Shown: in pieces, positions 28,039 to 35,778 of the stretch
Position numbering within the stretch: position 1 is the stretch's first letter
Layout: the number at the start of each line of letters is the position of its first letter
Source of the DNA: Halioglobus sp.
Lineage (GTDB): Bacteria > Pseudomonadota > Gammaproteobacteria > Pseudomonadales > Halieaceae
Direction: 5' to 3'
Length of the DNA stretch: 64,000 nt
Assembly: GCA_020443345.1 (NCBI GenBank)
Contig: JAGRIH010000030.1
Span: 20,931-84,930, forward strand
The notes under the pieces: model-generated
What the model was told of the DNA's origin: nothing
What the model saw: the letters and a program-made list of their open reading frames with translations, nothing else
The model's database searches: none
Position numbers and translations under genes: made by a program

Positions 28039-29928
28039 TCAGGTAGGGCGACCGATGATCTCGCGCACAAGCTGTGGCTTGTGGAACAGATAACCCTGGC
28101 CGGTTTTTATCCCGGTCGAATTGAGCAGGTAGTGTCTTTCCTCGGCCGTCTCGACGCCCTCCGCGATGACGGACATATTCAGGGATGCGCCCAGCGATTC
28201 GATGGCGCGCAGAATGCTCTGGCTGCGCGGCCGCTGATGGATGGAGGTAATGAGTGAGCGGTCGACCTTGAGTTCGTCGGCCGTGATGTCGGCGAGGATG
28301 GCCAGGGAGGAATAGCCCGTGCCAAAATCGTCGATGGAGACGCCCAGCCCGGCTTCCCGGATCAGGGGCAGGACCTCGGATACAAAGGTGCCCGTCGCCA
28401 GGAACGACTCCTCCGTCAATTCGAGCAGAAAGTTCTCTGGACGCCCGCTGTCGGCGATGCGCCGCACCACCTTTTGCATGAACGGTGTCTTGGTGGCCTG
28501 GGCGGCGGATATGTTGATACTGTACTGCGCGTCCGCCCCGAACTGAGCGTCCAGCAGGGGCAGTGCCTCGCCCATGATATCGAGCATGATATCGGTAATG
28601 CCGTCGAGCAGACCCATTTCGCCGGCAAGCTGCAGGAACTGTGCCGGCGGGTGAATGGTGCCGTGGCTGTCCACCCAGCGCACCAGCACTTCGAAGCCCA
28701 CGATGCGGTGAGTGCGCAGGTCCACCTTTTGCTGCAGAGCGCAATGGAACTCTCGCTCTGACAGGGCGGCGCGCAGACGGCGTTCAAGCGACAGGCGTTC
28801 CGACATCTCGCGACCCAGAGCCGGACTGAAAAAGGTGACGCTGCCCTTGTAGGCCGTCTTGGTGCGGTACATGGCGGCGTCGGCGTGGCTGCGCAGCGTG
28901 TCGTAGTCGTGGCCGTGCACCGGCCACAGCGCCACGCCGATCGATCCGGATGTCCGGATGTCCTGACCCTCGATTCTGAACGGCTTTTGCAGCTCTGCGC
29001 TCACCCGGCTCACCACTGCCGAAAGTTCTGCCTGACGCTCAAAGGGATCGAACACGATCACGAACTCATCGCCACTGATGCGCCCGATCATGTCCGTGTC
29101 CCGGATTTCGTCGCGCAGGCGCTGGGCCACACCTTTGAGCAGCAAATCGCCGGTGGTGTGGCCGTAGAAGTCGTTGACTCGCTTGAAGTCATCGAGGTCC
29201 AGAAAGGCCAGTGCCACCTTGTGCCCGGGAGCCTTGTGCGCCAGGGTGCGGTTGACCAGTTCGGCGATATACGAGCGGTTGGGCAGACCCGTCAGCTGGT
29301 CGTGGTTGGCCCGAAACGTCAGCGCCTCCTTGCTGGCTTTGAGCTCTTCGGCCAGGTGTTTGAGGCGGTGACTTTCCGCCTCCGTCTGGCTGGCATGTTT
29401 GGCCGCGAGTGCATGCGAAGCCAGTAGAGAGAACTTGCGGGCCAGCGTCACATGGGTGCGATCAAAGCCGGATTGATCGCGCGCGCGCAGCAGCATCATG
29501 AGGCCGCGCCGGTCGCGCACCCCCAGCGGCAGATAGAGAGCAGCCTGCGACCCGCGCAGTTCGTCGAGGTCAGGCCAACCCTCGTTATCGACTGCCGACA
29601 GTGTTGTCAGGATTCGACCGGCCAGCACCTTTTCCAGTTTTCGCCCGCTGTTCCAGACCGACCCGATCACCGATGTTCTGTTCGACGCAATGCATTTCAG
29701 CGGTCCCCGCTGTGCAGTGCTTTCGGTCAGGACAATGGCGGCAGTGCAGTCAAAAACCGGTAGCAGCGCCGCGAATACACCCGCGAACGGGTCGTCCCGG
29801 CCGTCGACATCGAGCATCGCATCCAGCGCCTCTAGCAGGAGGTTGGCATGCTTCGCCTCGGTGCGCAGCAGCCCGATTTCCTGGCGCATAGCCACCAGGG
29901 TTTCGCGCAGTTCTTCGGCCCCTTCCAT
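28039..29928 (-). CDS. GAF-GGDEF-EAL protein, cyclic-di-GMP turnover
   Basis: A 629-residue cytosolic protein. A coiled coil and GAF-like domain occupy the first ~185 residues. A GGDEF domain follows (about 205-365) with the A-site motif RISGDEF near residue 282. An EAL domain completes it (about 385-625). The EAL signature reads FEVLVRW, keeping the metal-binding Glu; other conserved residues are in SINISA, LLELTEES, IDDFGTGYSS, DELKVDRS, IAEGVET and QGYLF. Both cyclase and phosphodiesterase activity look possible. It starts 12 bases after the FIST gene ends, so they form an operon; FIST probably gives the sensory input. Confidence 0.92.
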   Translation of the reverse strand: MEGAEELRETLVAMRQEIGLLRTEAKHANLLLEALDAMLDVDGRDDPFAGVFAALLPVFDCTAAIVLTESTAQRGPLKCIASNRTSVIGSVWNSGRKLEKVLAGRILTTLSAVDNEGWPDLDELRGSQAALYLPLGVRDRRGLMMLLRARDQSGFDRTHVTLARKFSLLASHALAAKHASQTEAESHRLKHLAEELKASKEALTFRANHDQLTGLPNRSYIAELVNRTLAHKAPGHKVALAFLDLDDFKRVNDFYGHTTGDLLLKGVAQRLRDEIRDTDMIGRISGDEFVIVFDPFERQAELSAVVSRVSAELQKPFRIEGQDIRTSGSIGVALWPVHGHDYDTLRSHADAAMYRTKTAYKGSVTFFSPALGREMSERLSLERRLRAALSEREFHCALQQKVDLRTHRIVGFEVLVRWVDSHGTIHPPAQFLQLAGEMGLLDGITDIMLDIMGEALPLLDAQFGADAQYSINISAAQATKTPFMQKVVRRIADSGRPENFLLELTEESFLATGTFVSEVLPLIREAGLGVSIDDFGTGYSSLAILADITADELKVDRSLITSIHQRPRSQSILRAIESLGASLNMSVIAEGVETAEERHYLLNSTGIKTGQGYLFHKPQLVREIIGRPT

Positions 29929-29940
29929 TTCGGGCAGCCA

Positions 29941-31167
29941 CTAGCGCCCGAAAGCGACGGCGGAGATCATCAGGTTGCCGTGCACATTCCTGTCCAGCAC
30001 CCAACCCTGTTCGCCGAAAGTGAAGCAACCCATGAAGGGCATGTCGTTAAGACTTTTCGATACCGCCGCCGCCACCTGCGGCATCTGCTCGCCAACGGCG
30101 AGCATGCAGCCGCCGCAATACACGATCAGTCCGCCGGCCAGGTTCTGGCTGCCGCCCGGAAGCGCCTGTGCGGCTGCCGCGGCGACCTTGCCCGCTCGCT
30201 GGATCAGGCGGGTCCTGTCGCCGCGCATGCAGTAGATCCGCGTGCCTTCTTCGACCGCGGCAAAGGTAGACAGGGCACCATCCTTCCCGATCTGGTCGGG
30301 GTGGACGAGACGATAGTGCGTGACCCCGTCGATTTTGCCGGTGTCGATACCCAGCGGGTACATGGTGGTCTCCGCCAGGATACTGCCACCGGCGTGTATT
30401 TTTTCCGACAACACACCGCCCGTCCAGCGGTTGTACACCTCGGCAGCCGGTTCGCCATCGATCGCCGTGATCTGTCGCGCGCTCTGTTTGGCGATGACCC
30501 CGCTGCCGTTCTGCGGCACATGCCCGACACGGGTTACGATACCGCTGGCGCCGCTGGGTTCGTAGCCATTTTGAAAAGCAAAGCCAATGCCGCCGGAGGA
30601 AAACAGCACCGCGACCACCAGTCCGTCGGTCATCGGGCCTTCGGGCCCGAGCTGGCGCCAGTTGCCGACCACCGAGTTGTCCGCGGAGCTGCCGCCGATA
30701 ATCGGGCAGCGATCGCCGACCACGCGCCGCAAACCGGCAATCACGGCTTCCTCCCGGGCCGGTGCCTGGTAAATCCAGATCAGCTCTGGCAGCTCCCCCG
30801 CGCAGTCGGCCGCGGCCAGGGCCGCATGCAGCGCCTGTTCGGCGCGGTCGGAGGCATCCGGACCGAGCCGCACTGCGGCGCTGCCGTAGTCGCCATCGGC
30901 GTCCGCAATCAACAGCAGGCCAATCGAGCCGGCACCGCCCAGGCCGGCCTCGCTCATCACACCGCCGCAGGAGGTACCGCCCAACAGTGCAGCATCGACA
31001 AAGCGTTTGCGGACAAACCCGAAAATCAGACTATCGTCGTGGTCGGCGTCGTAGAACACACAGACCAGCCGGGGTTCCACGTCGATGTCGTCAACGGCTC
31101 TGGCCAGTTCCGACAGAGCCTGCGCCGTCGACGGGTTGGATACGACAACAGACTTCAATGCCACCAT
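29941..31167 (-). CDS. FIST N/C domain sensor protein
   Basis: A 408-residue cytosolic protein with FIST_N and FIST_C domains, a sensory family usually linked to signal transduction and predicted to bind small ligands such as amino acids. Family segments include GGTSCGGVMSEAGLGGAGSIG and IIGGSSADNSVVGNWRQLG in the N-half, and the C-terminal FMGCFTFGEQGWVLDRNVHGN. The start at 31167 follows AAGGAG. The frame continues to 31353 but the added residues have no family support. It lies upstream of the GGDEF/EAL gene in the same operon and is divergent from pilG. Confidence 0.9.
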   Translation of the reverse strand: MVALKSVVVSNPSTAQALSELARAVDDIDVEPRLVCVFYDADHDDSLIFGFVRKRFVDAALLGGTSCGGVMSEAGLGGAGSIGLLLIADADGDYGSAAVRLGPDASDRAEQALHAALAAADCAGELPELIWIYQAPAREEAVIAGLRRVVGDRCPIIGGSSADNSVVGNWRQLGPEGPMTDGLVVAVLFSSGGIGFAFQNGYEPSGASGIVTRVGHVPQNGSGVIAKQSARQITAIDGEPAAEVYNRWTGGVLSEKIHAGGSILAETTMYPLGIDTGKIDGVTHYRLVHPDQIGKDGALSTFAAVEEGTRIYCMRGDRTRLIQRAGKVAAAAAQALPGGSQNLAGGLIVYCGGCMLAVGEQMPQVAAAVSKSLNDMPFMGCFTFGEQGWVLDRNVHGNLMISAVAFGR

Positions 31168-31845
31168 AGCATCGACACTCCTTTGCCGTGCGTAGCGAGT
31201 GCTGAGCGCAGAACGGTGCCCGGGCGGTCGCAGGTCCGGCAAGCTGTGATCCGCTGGGGGCGGATCTGCGTGCCGCGGGTATGGACTTGCCGCGGCCCGC
31301 GCTCGCGCCTGGAATTGACAAGCGCGGCCGACGCGCCGTGGCGCCCACGGCACCTCGGTCTTGCCGGGTTCGAGGCGGCCGGGAGCCGTCCAATCCTCGG
31401 GAGTTCGGGTGAGCTGCCCGTGTCGCGCAACACCGTGACAGTTTATCGTGAGAGGTCGGGCGAGGCCGCGCTGCGCGAACCGCTTGGAATCTGCGCAGAG
31501 TTCGCGGATGCTCGATAGCCTGGCAGCATATTATTGTCCTTTTCCTGGGCAACCGCGTCTGCGGCAGCGCGCCGAGCCACACGGTCGATTTTTTCAGCCT
31601 TTATATACGTGTGACCTCAAAAGTCAATATCATCGCCGCGCCCGCCGCCGCTGTCCCCGACTGGCGGCGCGCAGAACTGTCGACTCCGTCACGACTGCGA
31701 GCCTCCCCCGCGTTTGCCGCAGCGCTCCCTTTCTGGAGAAATCTCCAGTTTTTCCTTGATGGCACTTCCCCCGATACAAATACTGTGATGGCAGACTATT
31801 TTGTGCGCCATGTCACACAAGCGGTGAAAACAGAGGGTGTTAACA
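31168..31845. promoter_or_regulatory. Divergent intergenic region, FIST operon / pilG operon
   Basis: 678 bases without a credible gene; the short frames in it are Arg/Pro-rich and unlike proteins. A possible promoter for pilG is TTGATG at 31756-31761 with AATACT at 31779-31784 (spacer 17), some 60 bases before the start. An AT-rich run near 31598-31630 could be a second upstream site. No terminator or RNA gene was recognised. Confidence 0.3.
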
Positions 31846-32253
31846 ATGGACCAGATCGAAGAGTTCGATATCAGCGGCGTGAAAATCGCGATAGTGGATG
31901 ACGCCAAGACCATTCGCATGATGATGTCCCATACGCTGCGCGGCATGGGCTGTGAGGTGGAGTGCGCCGAGGACGGCTACAAGGCTCTGGGCATGCTGCG
32001 CCGCTTCAAGCCGGACCTGATCTTTCTCGACATCACCATGCCCGAACTGGACGGCTACCAGACCTGTACGCTGATTCGCAATGCCGAGGATACCAGAAAC
32101 ACCCCGGTGGTGATGCTGTCTTCCTCCGACGGAATTTTTGATATTGCCAAGGGGCAGGCGCGCGGCGCCACAGCTCACGTCACTAAAGTTCCTCCCGAGC
32201 AGGTGCTGCGGGAGTTGATATACAACCACACCAACAGGCGCCGGGCGGCCTGA
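31846..32253 (+). CDS. pilG: CheY-like response regulator, PilG-type
   Basis: A 135-residue single receiver domain. The acidic pocket is in VKIAIVDDAKTIRMMM, the phosphoacceptor is Asp62 in LIFLDITMPELDGYQT, and the conserved Ser/Lys positions are in VVMLSSSDG and HVTKVP. It lacks an output domain. It resembles PilG, which is phosphorylated by the ChpA kinase and promotes type IV pilus extension, and its position at the head of this operon supports that. GAGGG precedes the ATG at 31846. The usual KPF turn is replaced by KVP. Confidence 0.85.
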   Translation: MDQIEEFDISGVKIAIVDDAKTIRMMMSHTLRGMGCEVECAEDGYKALGMLRRFKPDLIFLDITMPELDGYQTCTLIRNAEDTRNTPVVMLSSSDGIFDIAKGQARGATAHVTKVPPEQVLRELIYNHTNRRRAA

Positions 32254-32255
32254 TT

Positions 32256-32822
32256 GTGGCCGTTACTGCGCTGCAGTCGCTGGAGCTGCTCGAACGCACC
32301 TATGTATTCGACGGCGTGGAGGCGCCACCCTTCGAGCGCGAACGGATGCGCTGGGTGGGCACTTCCCTGAGTATCGCCGGTGTGCCCCTGCTGGTGGGCG
32401 AGGGCGAGATCGAAGAGATCATCGAGACACCCGATATCGCGCCCATCCCCGGCACCAAGGCGTGGATGCTGGGCGTGGCGTCGCACCGCGGCGGTCTGCT
32501 GCCCATCATCAGCGGCGATGTACTGTTTCGCAGACGACCCTACGCCGGCCGGGTGCGCGACTACTGCATGGTGCTGCGCCGTCCCGGTTTCTATTTCGGC
32601 ATTACCCTGAGCGGCATCGAGCGGGACCTGCACTTTCCCATCGAAAATCGACTGATGGATCAGCCCGTGGATGACGACTTTGCACCTTTTGCGCTGGGCG
32701 GCTTCCGCCACGGCGGCAAATTTCTGGCAATTCTTGATATCGAAAGACTGGTGGCGGACGACGAGCTGGCCAACGCCTCTGCCACGGCGAATTCTGCAAA
32801 CGAGGAACAGACCGATGATTAA
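32256..32822 (+). CDS. pilI: CheW-like adaptor, PilI-type
   Basis: A 188-residue CheW-fold protein coupling the PilJ receptor to the ChpA kinase at the inner membrane. Recognisable elements are GEIEEIIETPDIAPIPGTKAW, GVASHRGGLLPIISGDVLF and KFLAILDIERLVADDE. The GTG start at 32256 lies two bases after the pilG stop, and its end overlaps the pilJ start by eight bases, so these genes are translated together. Assignment to PilI rests on gene order plus fold. Confidence 0.82.
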   Translation: MAVTALQSLELLERTYVFDGVEAPPFERERMRWVGTSLSIAGVPLLVGEGEIEEIIETPDIAPIPGTKAWMLGVASHRGGLLPIISGDVLFRRRPYAGRVRDYCMVLRRPGFYFGITLSGIERDLHFPIENRLMDQPVDDDFAPFALGGFRHGGKFLAILDIERLVADDELANASATANSANEEQTDD

Positions 32823-34905
32823 ACTGGCAAAGAGCGGCGGCTCCACTTTCTGGGTGGCGGTGATGACCCTGGGTATTCTGGGCTGTCTCGCGGGCATGGC
32901 GTACACGTTCTTCATGGTTCAGCAGGAGGCGGGCGAAGAGGGCAAGTACCGCATCGCCGCCGATGAAATGCGCCTGCTGTCGCAGCGGGTCGCGGCCGGA
33001 TCGCGGGAGTCCCTGCAGGGCGACCCGGAAGTATTTGACGCATTGGGCAGCGATCTGCAGGCTTTCGAGGCGCAACTGGCGTCCCTGCAGGACGCCGCCC
33101 TGCAAGAGGAGATCGAACGTATAGAACTGCACTGGCAGGCCGTGCAGAAGTCGGTCCGGACCCTGATCGACGCGGGCCCGCGCATCGTCTTCATTCACTC
33201 GGTTTCCGAGGAGCTGGAACGCAATATCCGTCCGATCCAGGGCGAATTTGCCGCGGTGGTCGACATCCTGCGCGATGCGAGTGTGTCATCCGAAACGATC
33301 GTCGCCGCACAAAAAACCCTGTGGCTGACGGAACGCATCGCGCGCAACATCGAAAAAATCCTCGCCGGCGGCACTGAGAGCCAGCTCGCCGCCGACGAAT
33401 TCCGCACCGATGCCGCGGACTTCACACGCATTGTCGAGGCGCTCGAAAACGGCAGCGAACTCATGGGTGTGGAACAGCTGACCGACCCGGATGCCATCGA
33501 TTTCGTGAACCGGGCCGCCGGCCTGTTCTCCGTGGTGTCCGCCTCCGTCGACAAAATCGCCCTGGGTTCGGCGGAGTTGCGCGATGCGGCGGTGGCGCGC
33601 GATGCCATCGTCGAGTCCAACGCCCTGCTGGCCGGTGCCATCTCGGACCTGGTGCCGGCGATCGATCGGCTCACCCTGACGCGACTGTATGATCGCGGCA
33701 CCCTGATGGCGCTGTTCGGCGCACCCGGCGTGCTCGCGATCGGCCTGCTGGTGGTGCTGTATCGCAGTCAGCGCCGCCGCGTGGTTTATACCGAGCAGGG
33801 CGTGGCCGCGATCAACGGCGCCCTGGTCAGGATCGCCGACGGCGATCTCACCGTACACGTGCCCGAAGACAACTCGGTAACGCGGGACATCGCCCGCGAG
33901 ATCAACGCGTCCACCGGGCGCCAGCGGGAACTGATCCGCAATATCCGCATTCCGTTCGAAGTGTCGCTGGAAGAAATCAACAAGATCGGGGTGACGGCCG
34001 AGGGCCAGGTGGAAAAAGGCAAGGAACTGACCCGTTCGGTGATCGAGTCCACTACTGCGGCCACGGAAATGGTGCGCACCAGTGAGGAGATCAAGACCTC
34101 CACGGCAGAGGCGGCCAGAACGTCCGAGCGCAACCGGCAGCAGGTGGCGCAGGGCTATGAGCTGACCAAGGATATGTCGCGGGCATCGGCCAACGTGCGC
34201 GAGTCGGTGCAGGAAACCTCGAAATCAGCCAAGCGCCAGGGTGAGCTGATCCAGTCCGTTACGGCGGCGGCGGAATACATCCAGGCGCTCAATACCAAGA
34301 TATCGGTGGTGGCCATCAACACCCGGATCGAGGCGGAGAAAGCCGGCGAACACGGCAGACCCTTCCTGGGTATTGCCGAGGCTATCGGGGACCTGCTGCG
34401 CGAGGCGGAGGAAGAGGGGCGCAAGATCATCTCCGAGGTGCGCATGTTGCAAAATCTCTCGGCCGACAACCTGGCCAGCATGGAGAACACAGTGGGTACG
34501 GTCGTCACCATTTTGGAGTACATCGACCGGCTGGACAGTTCTCTGGAGGAGATCAACGCGGGCTCCTCCGCCATCACCTCCATCATTACGTCGGTGGACG
34601 ATGCTGCGGGACAGTCCGCCGACACGGCCCTGCACATGAACAGCTCCATGGACGAGATACGCCAGCGCAATCTCGAGATCAGCGGCTACAGCAAATCGAC
34701 GCAGGTCGGGGTGAGCGGTCTGCGCAAATCCATGCGCGATGTCGCCGAGAACCTCAGGCAGTTCCGGATCGAGTCCGCCGGTGCCGCGCAGGCGCGCCCG
34801 CCGGCCATCGATGGGGTGAGCGCGCTGCACTCGCCCAGGAAAATATACGGTGAAGAAGAAATGACCGCGCTCGAAGCCGCGCCCGAGACCCGGGCGTCCG
34901 TGTGA
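32815..34905 (+). CDS. pilJ: Methyl-accepting chemotaxis protein, PilJ-type
   Basis: A 696-residue transducer with an N-terminal membrane helix (~14-36), a large periplasmic PilJ-type helical region with repeated ADEMRLLSQRVA/ELERNIRPIQGE patterns, a second membrane helix (~296-318, LMALFGAPGVLAIGLLVVL), a HAMP-like linker and a cytoplasmic coiled-coil signalling hairpin (around residue 500, KISVVAINTRIEAEKAGEH). It would sense pilus state or surface cues at the cell pole. Its stop overlaps the GTG start of the following cheR gene. Confidence 0.9.
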   Translation: MIKLAKSGGSTFWVAVMTLGILGCLAGMAYTFFMVQQEAGEEGKYRIAADEMRLLSQRVAAGSRESLQGDPEVFDALGSDLQAFEAQLASLQDAALQEEIERIELHWQAVQKSVRTLIDAGPRIVFIHSVSEELERNIRPIQGEFAAVVDILRDASVSSETIVAAQKTLWLTERIARNIEKILAGGTESQLAADEFRTDAADFTRIVEALENGSELMGVEQLTDPDAIDFVNRAAGLFSVVSASVDKIALGSAELRDAAVARDAIVESNALLAGAISDLVPAIDRLTLTRLYDRGTLMALFGAPGVLAIGLLVVLYRSQRRRVVYTEQGVAAINGALVRIADGDLTVHVPEDNSVTRDIAREINASTGRQRELIRNIRIPFEVSLEEINKIGVTAEGQVEKGKELTRSVIESTTAATEMVRTSEEIKTSTAEAARTSERNRQQVAQGYELTKDMSRASANVRESVQETSKSAKRQGELIQSVTAAAEYIQALNTKISVVAINTRIEAEKAGEHGRPFLGIAEAIGDLLREAEEEGRKIISEVRMLQNLSADNLASMENTVGTVVTILEYIDRLDSSLEEINAGSSAITSIITSVDDAAGQSADTALHMNSSMDEIRQRNLEISGYSKSTQVGVSGLRKSMRDVAENLRQFRIESAGAAQARPPAIDGVSALHSPRKIYGEEEMTALEAAPETRASV

Positions 34906-35774
34906 ATCGGGCCCTGCCGGTGAGTGGTGCACCGCAGGCGCGGCGGCAGCCGCTGCGCGGCGACCAGCTCGGCATGATCATGCGCGCGCTGCGCACGCAC
35001 GCGGGTATCAAGGTGGACAGTTCCCGGGGGATGATCGAGTCGTGCCTGCACCAGCGTATGGCTCAGGTGGGCGCCGCTTCGATTGACGACTATCTCGCCC
35101 GGTTCGACGACAGCATCAACGCGCGCGCAGAGTGGCTGGCTCTGGTCGACATGCTGACGGTAAAGGAGACGCGCTTTTTCCGCCAACGCGCCGCCCTGGA
35201 CTGCGCGGCGGATTACGTCGGGAAACTGTTCGCCCGGGGCCCGGCCCCCAGCGAGCTGTCCTTCTGGAGCGCCGGGTGCTCCACCGGGCAGGAGCTGTAC
35301 TCGCTGGCAATGGTGGTAGAGCAGCAGTTGCGCGGCCGTCAGCCCTGGCTGGAATGGCACGGGATCGGCACTGATATCAGCTTCGAGGCGATACACACCG
35401 CCCAGCAGGGGCTCTACGATGAGCGGGCGATTGCCAGTCTGGCGCAGCCCTACCGCGATGACCACCTCGAAGCAGCGGGTGCCGGGCAGTGGCGTGTGTC
35501 CGCCACCATCCGCGCACGCACGCACTTCTTTCACAGCAATCTGTTACACGTGAACAGCGCGCCGTTTTGCGACTTCAATATCGTGTACTGCCAGAACGTA
35601 CTGATCTACTTCGAGCGCGACAAGCAGCGCTGGATCATCGATCAACTGGCCGAACGCCTGCGCGGCGGCGGCCTGTTGATCCTGGGCGCCGGAGAAGATG
35701 TGCGGTGGCTCAACTCGAGCATGCGGCGGTTGCAGTGGCCGGGCGTGTGTGCCTACACCAAAACGGGAGGTTGA
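34902..35774 (+). CDS. pilK: CheR-type methyltransferase, PilK-type
   Basis: A 290-residue S-adenosylmethionine-dependent methyltransferase expected to methylate glutamates of the PilJ transducer. The SAM motif is FWSAGCSTGQELYSLAMV, and FNIVYCQNVLIYFERDKQ is the typical motif around the conserved Asn. The N-terminal CheR helical domain is present (ALRTHAGIKVDSSRG). The GTG start overlaps the pilJ stop (GTGA). No matching methylesterase (chpB) is found in the cluster. Confidence 0.88.
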   Translation: MNRALPVSGAPQARRQPLRGDQLGMIMRALRTHAGIKVDSSRGMIESCLHQRMAQVGAASIDDYLARFDDSINARAEWLALVDMLTVKETRFFRQRAALDCAADYVGKLFARGPAPSELSFWSAGCSTGQELYSLAMVVEQQLRGRQPWLEWHGIGTDISFEAIHTAQQGLYDERAIASLAQPYRDDHLEAAGAGQWRVSATIRARTHFFHSNLLHVNSAPFCDFNIVYCQNVLIYFERDKQRWIIDQLAERLRGGGLLILGAGEDVRWLNSSMRRLQWPGVCAYTKTGG

Positions 35775-35778
35775 ACTA

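Noticed and set aside
31448..31759. 103-residue frame in the FIST/pilG spacer
   Set aside because: Arg/Pro-rich, no ribosome site, and frames on both strands overlap here; looks like non-coding GC-rich DNA.
31785..31816. TGTGA and TCACA half-sites upstream of pilG that could suggest a CRP site
   Set aside because: The spacing is far larger than the six bases needed for a CRP site.
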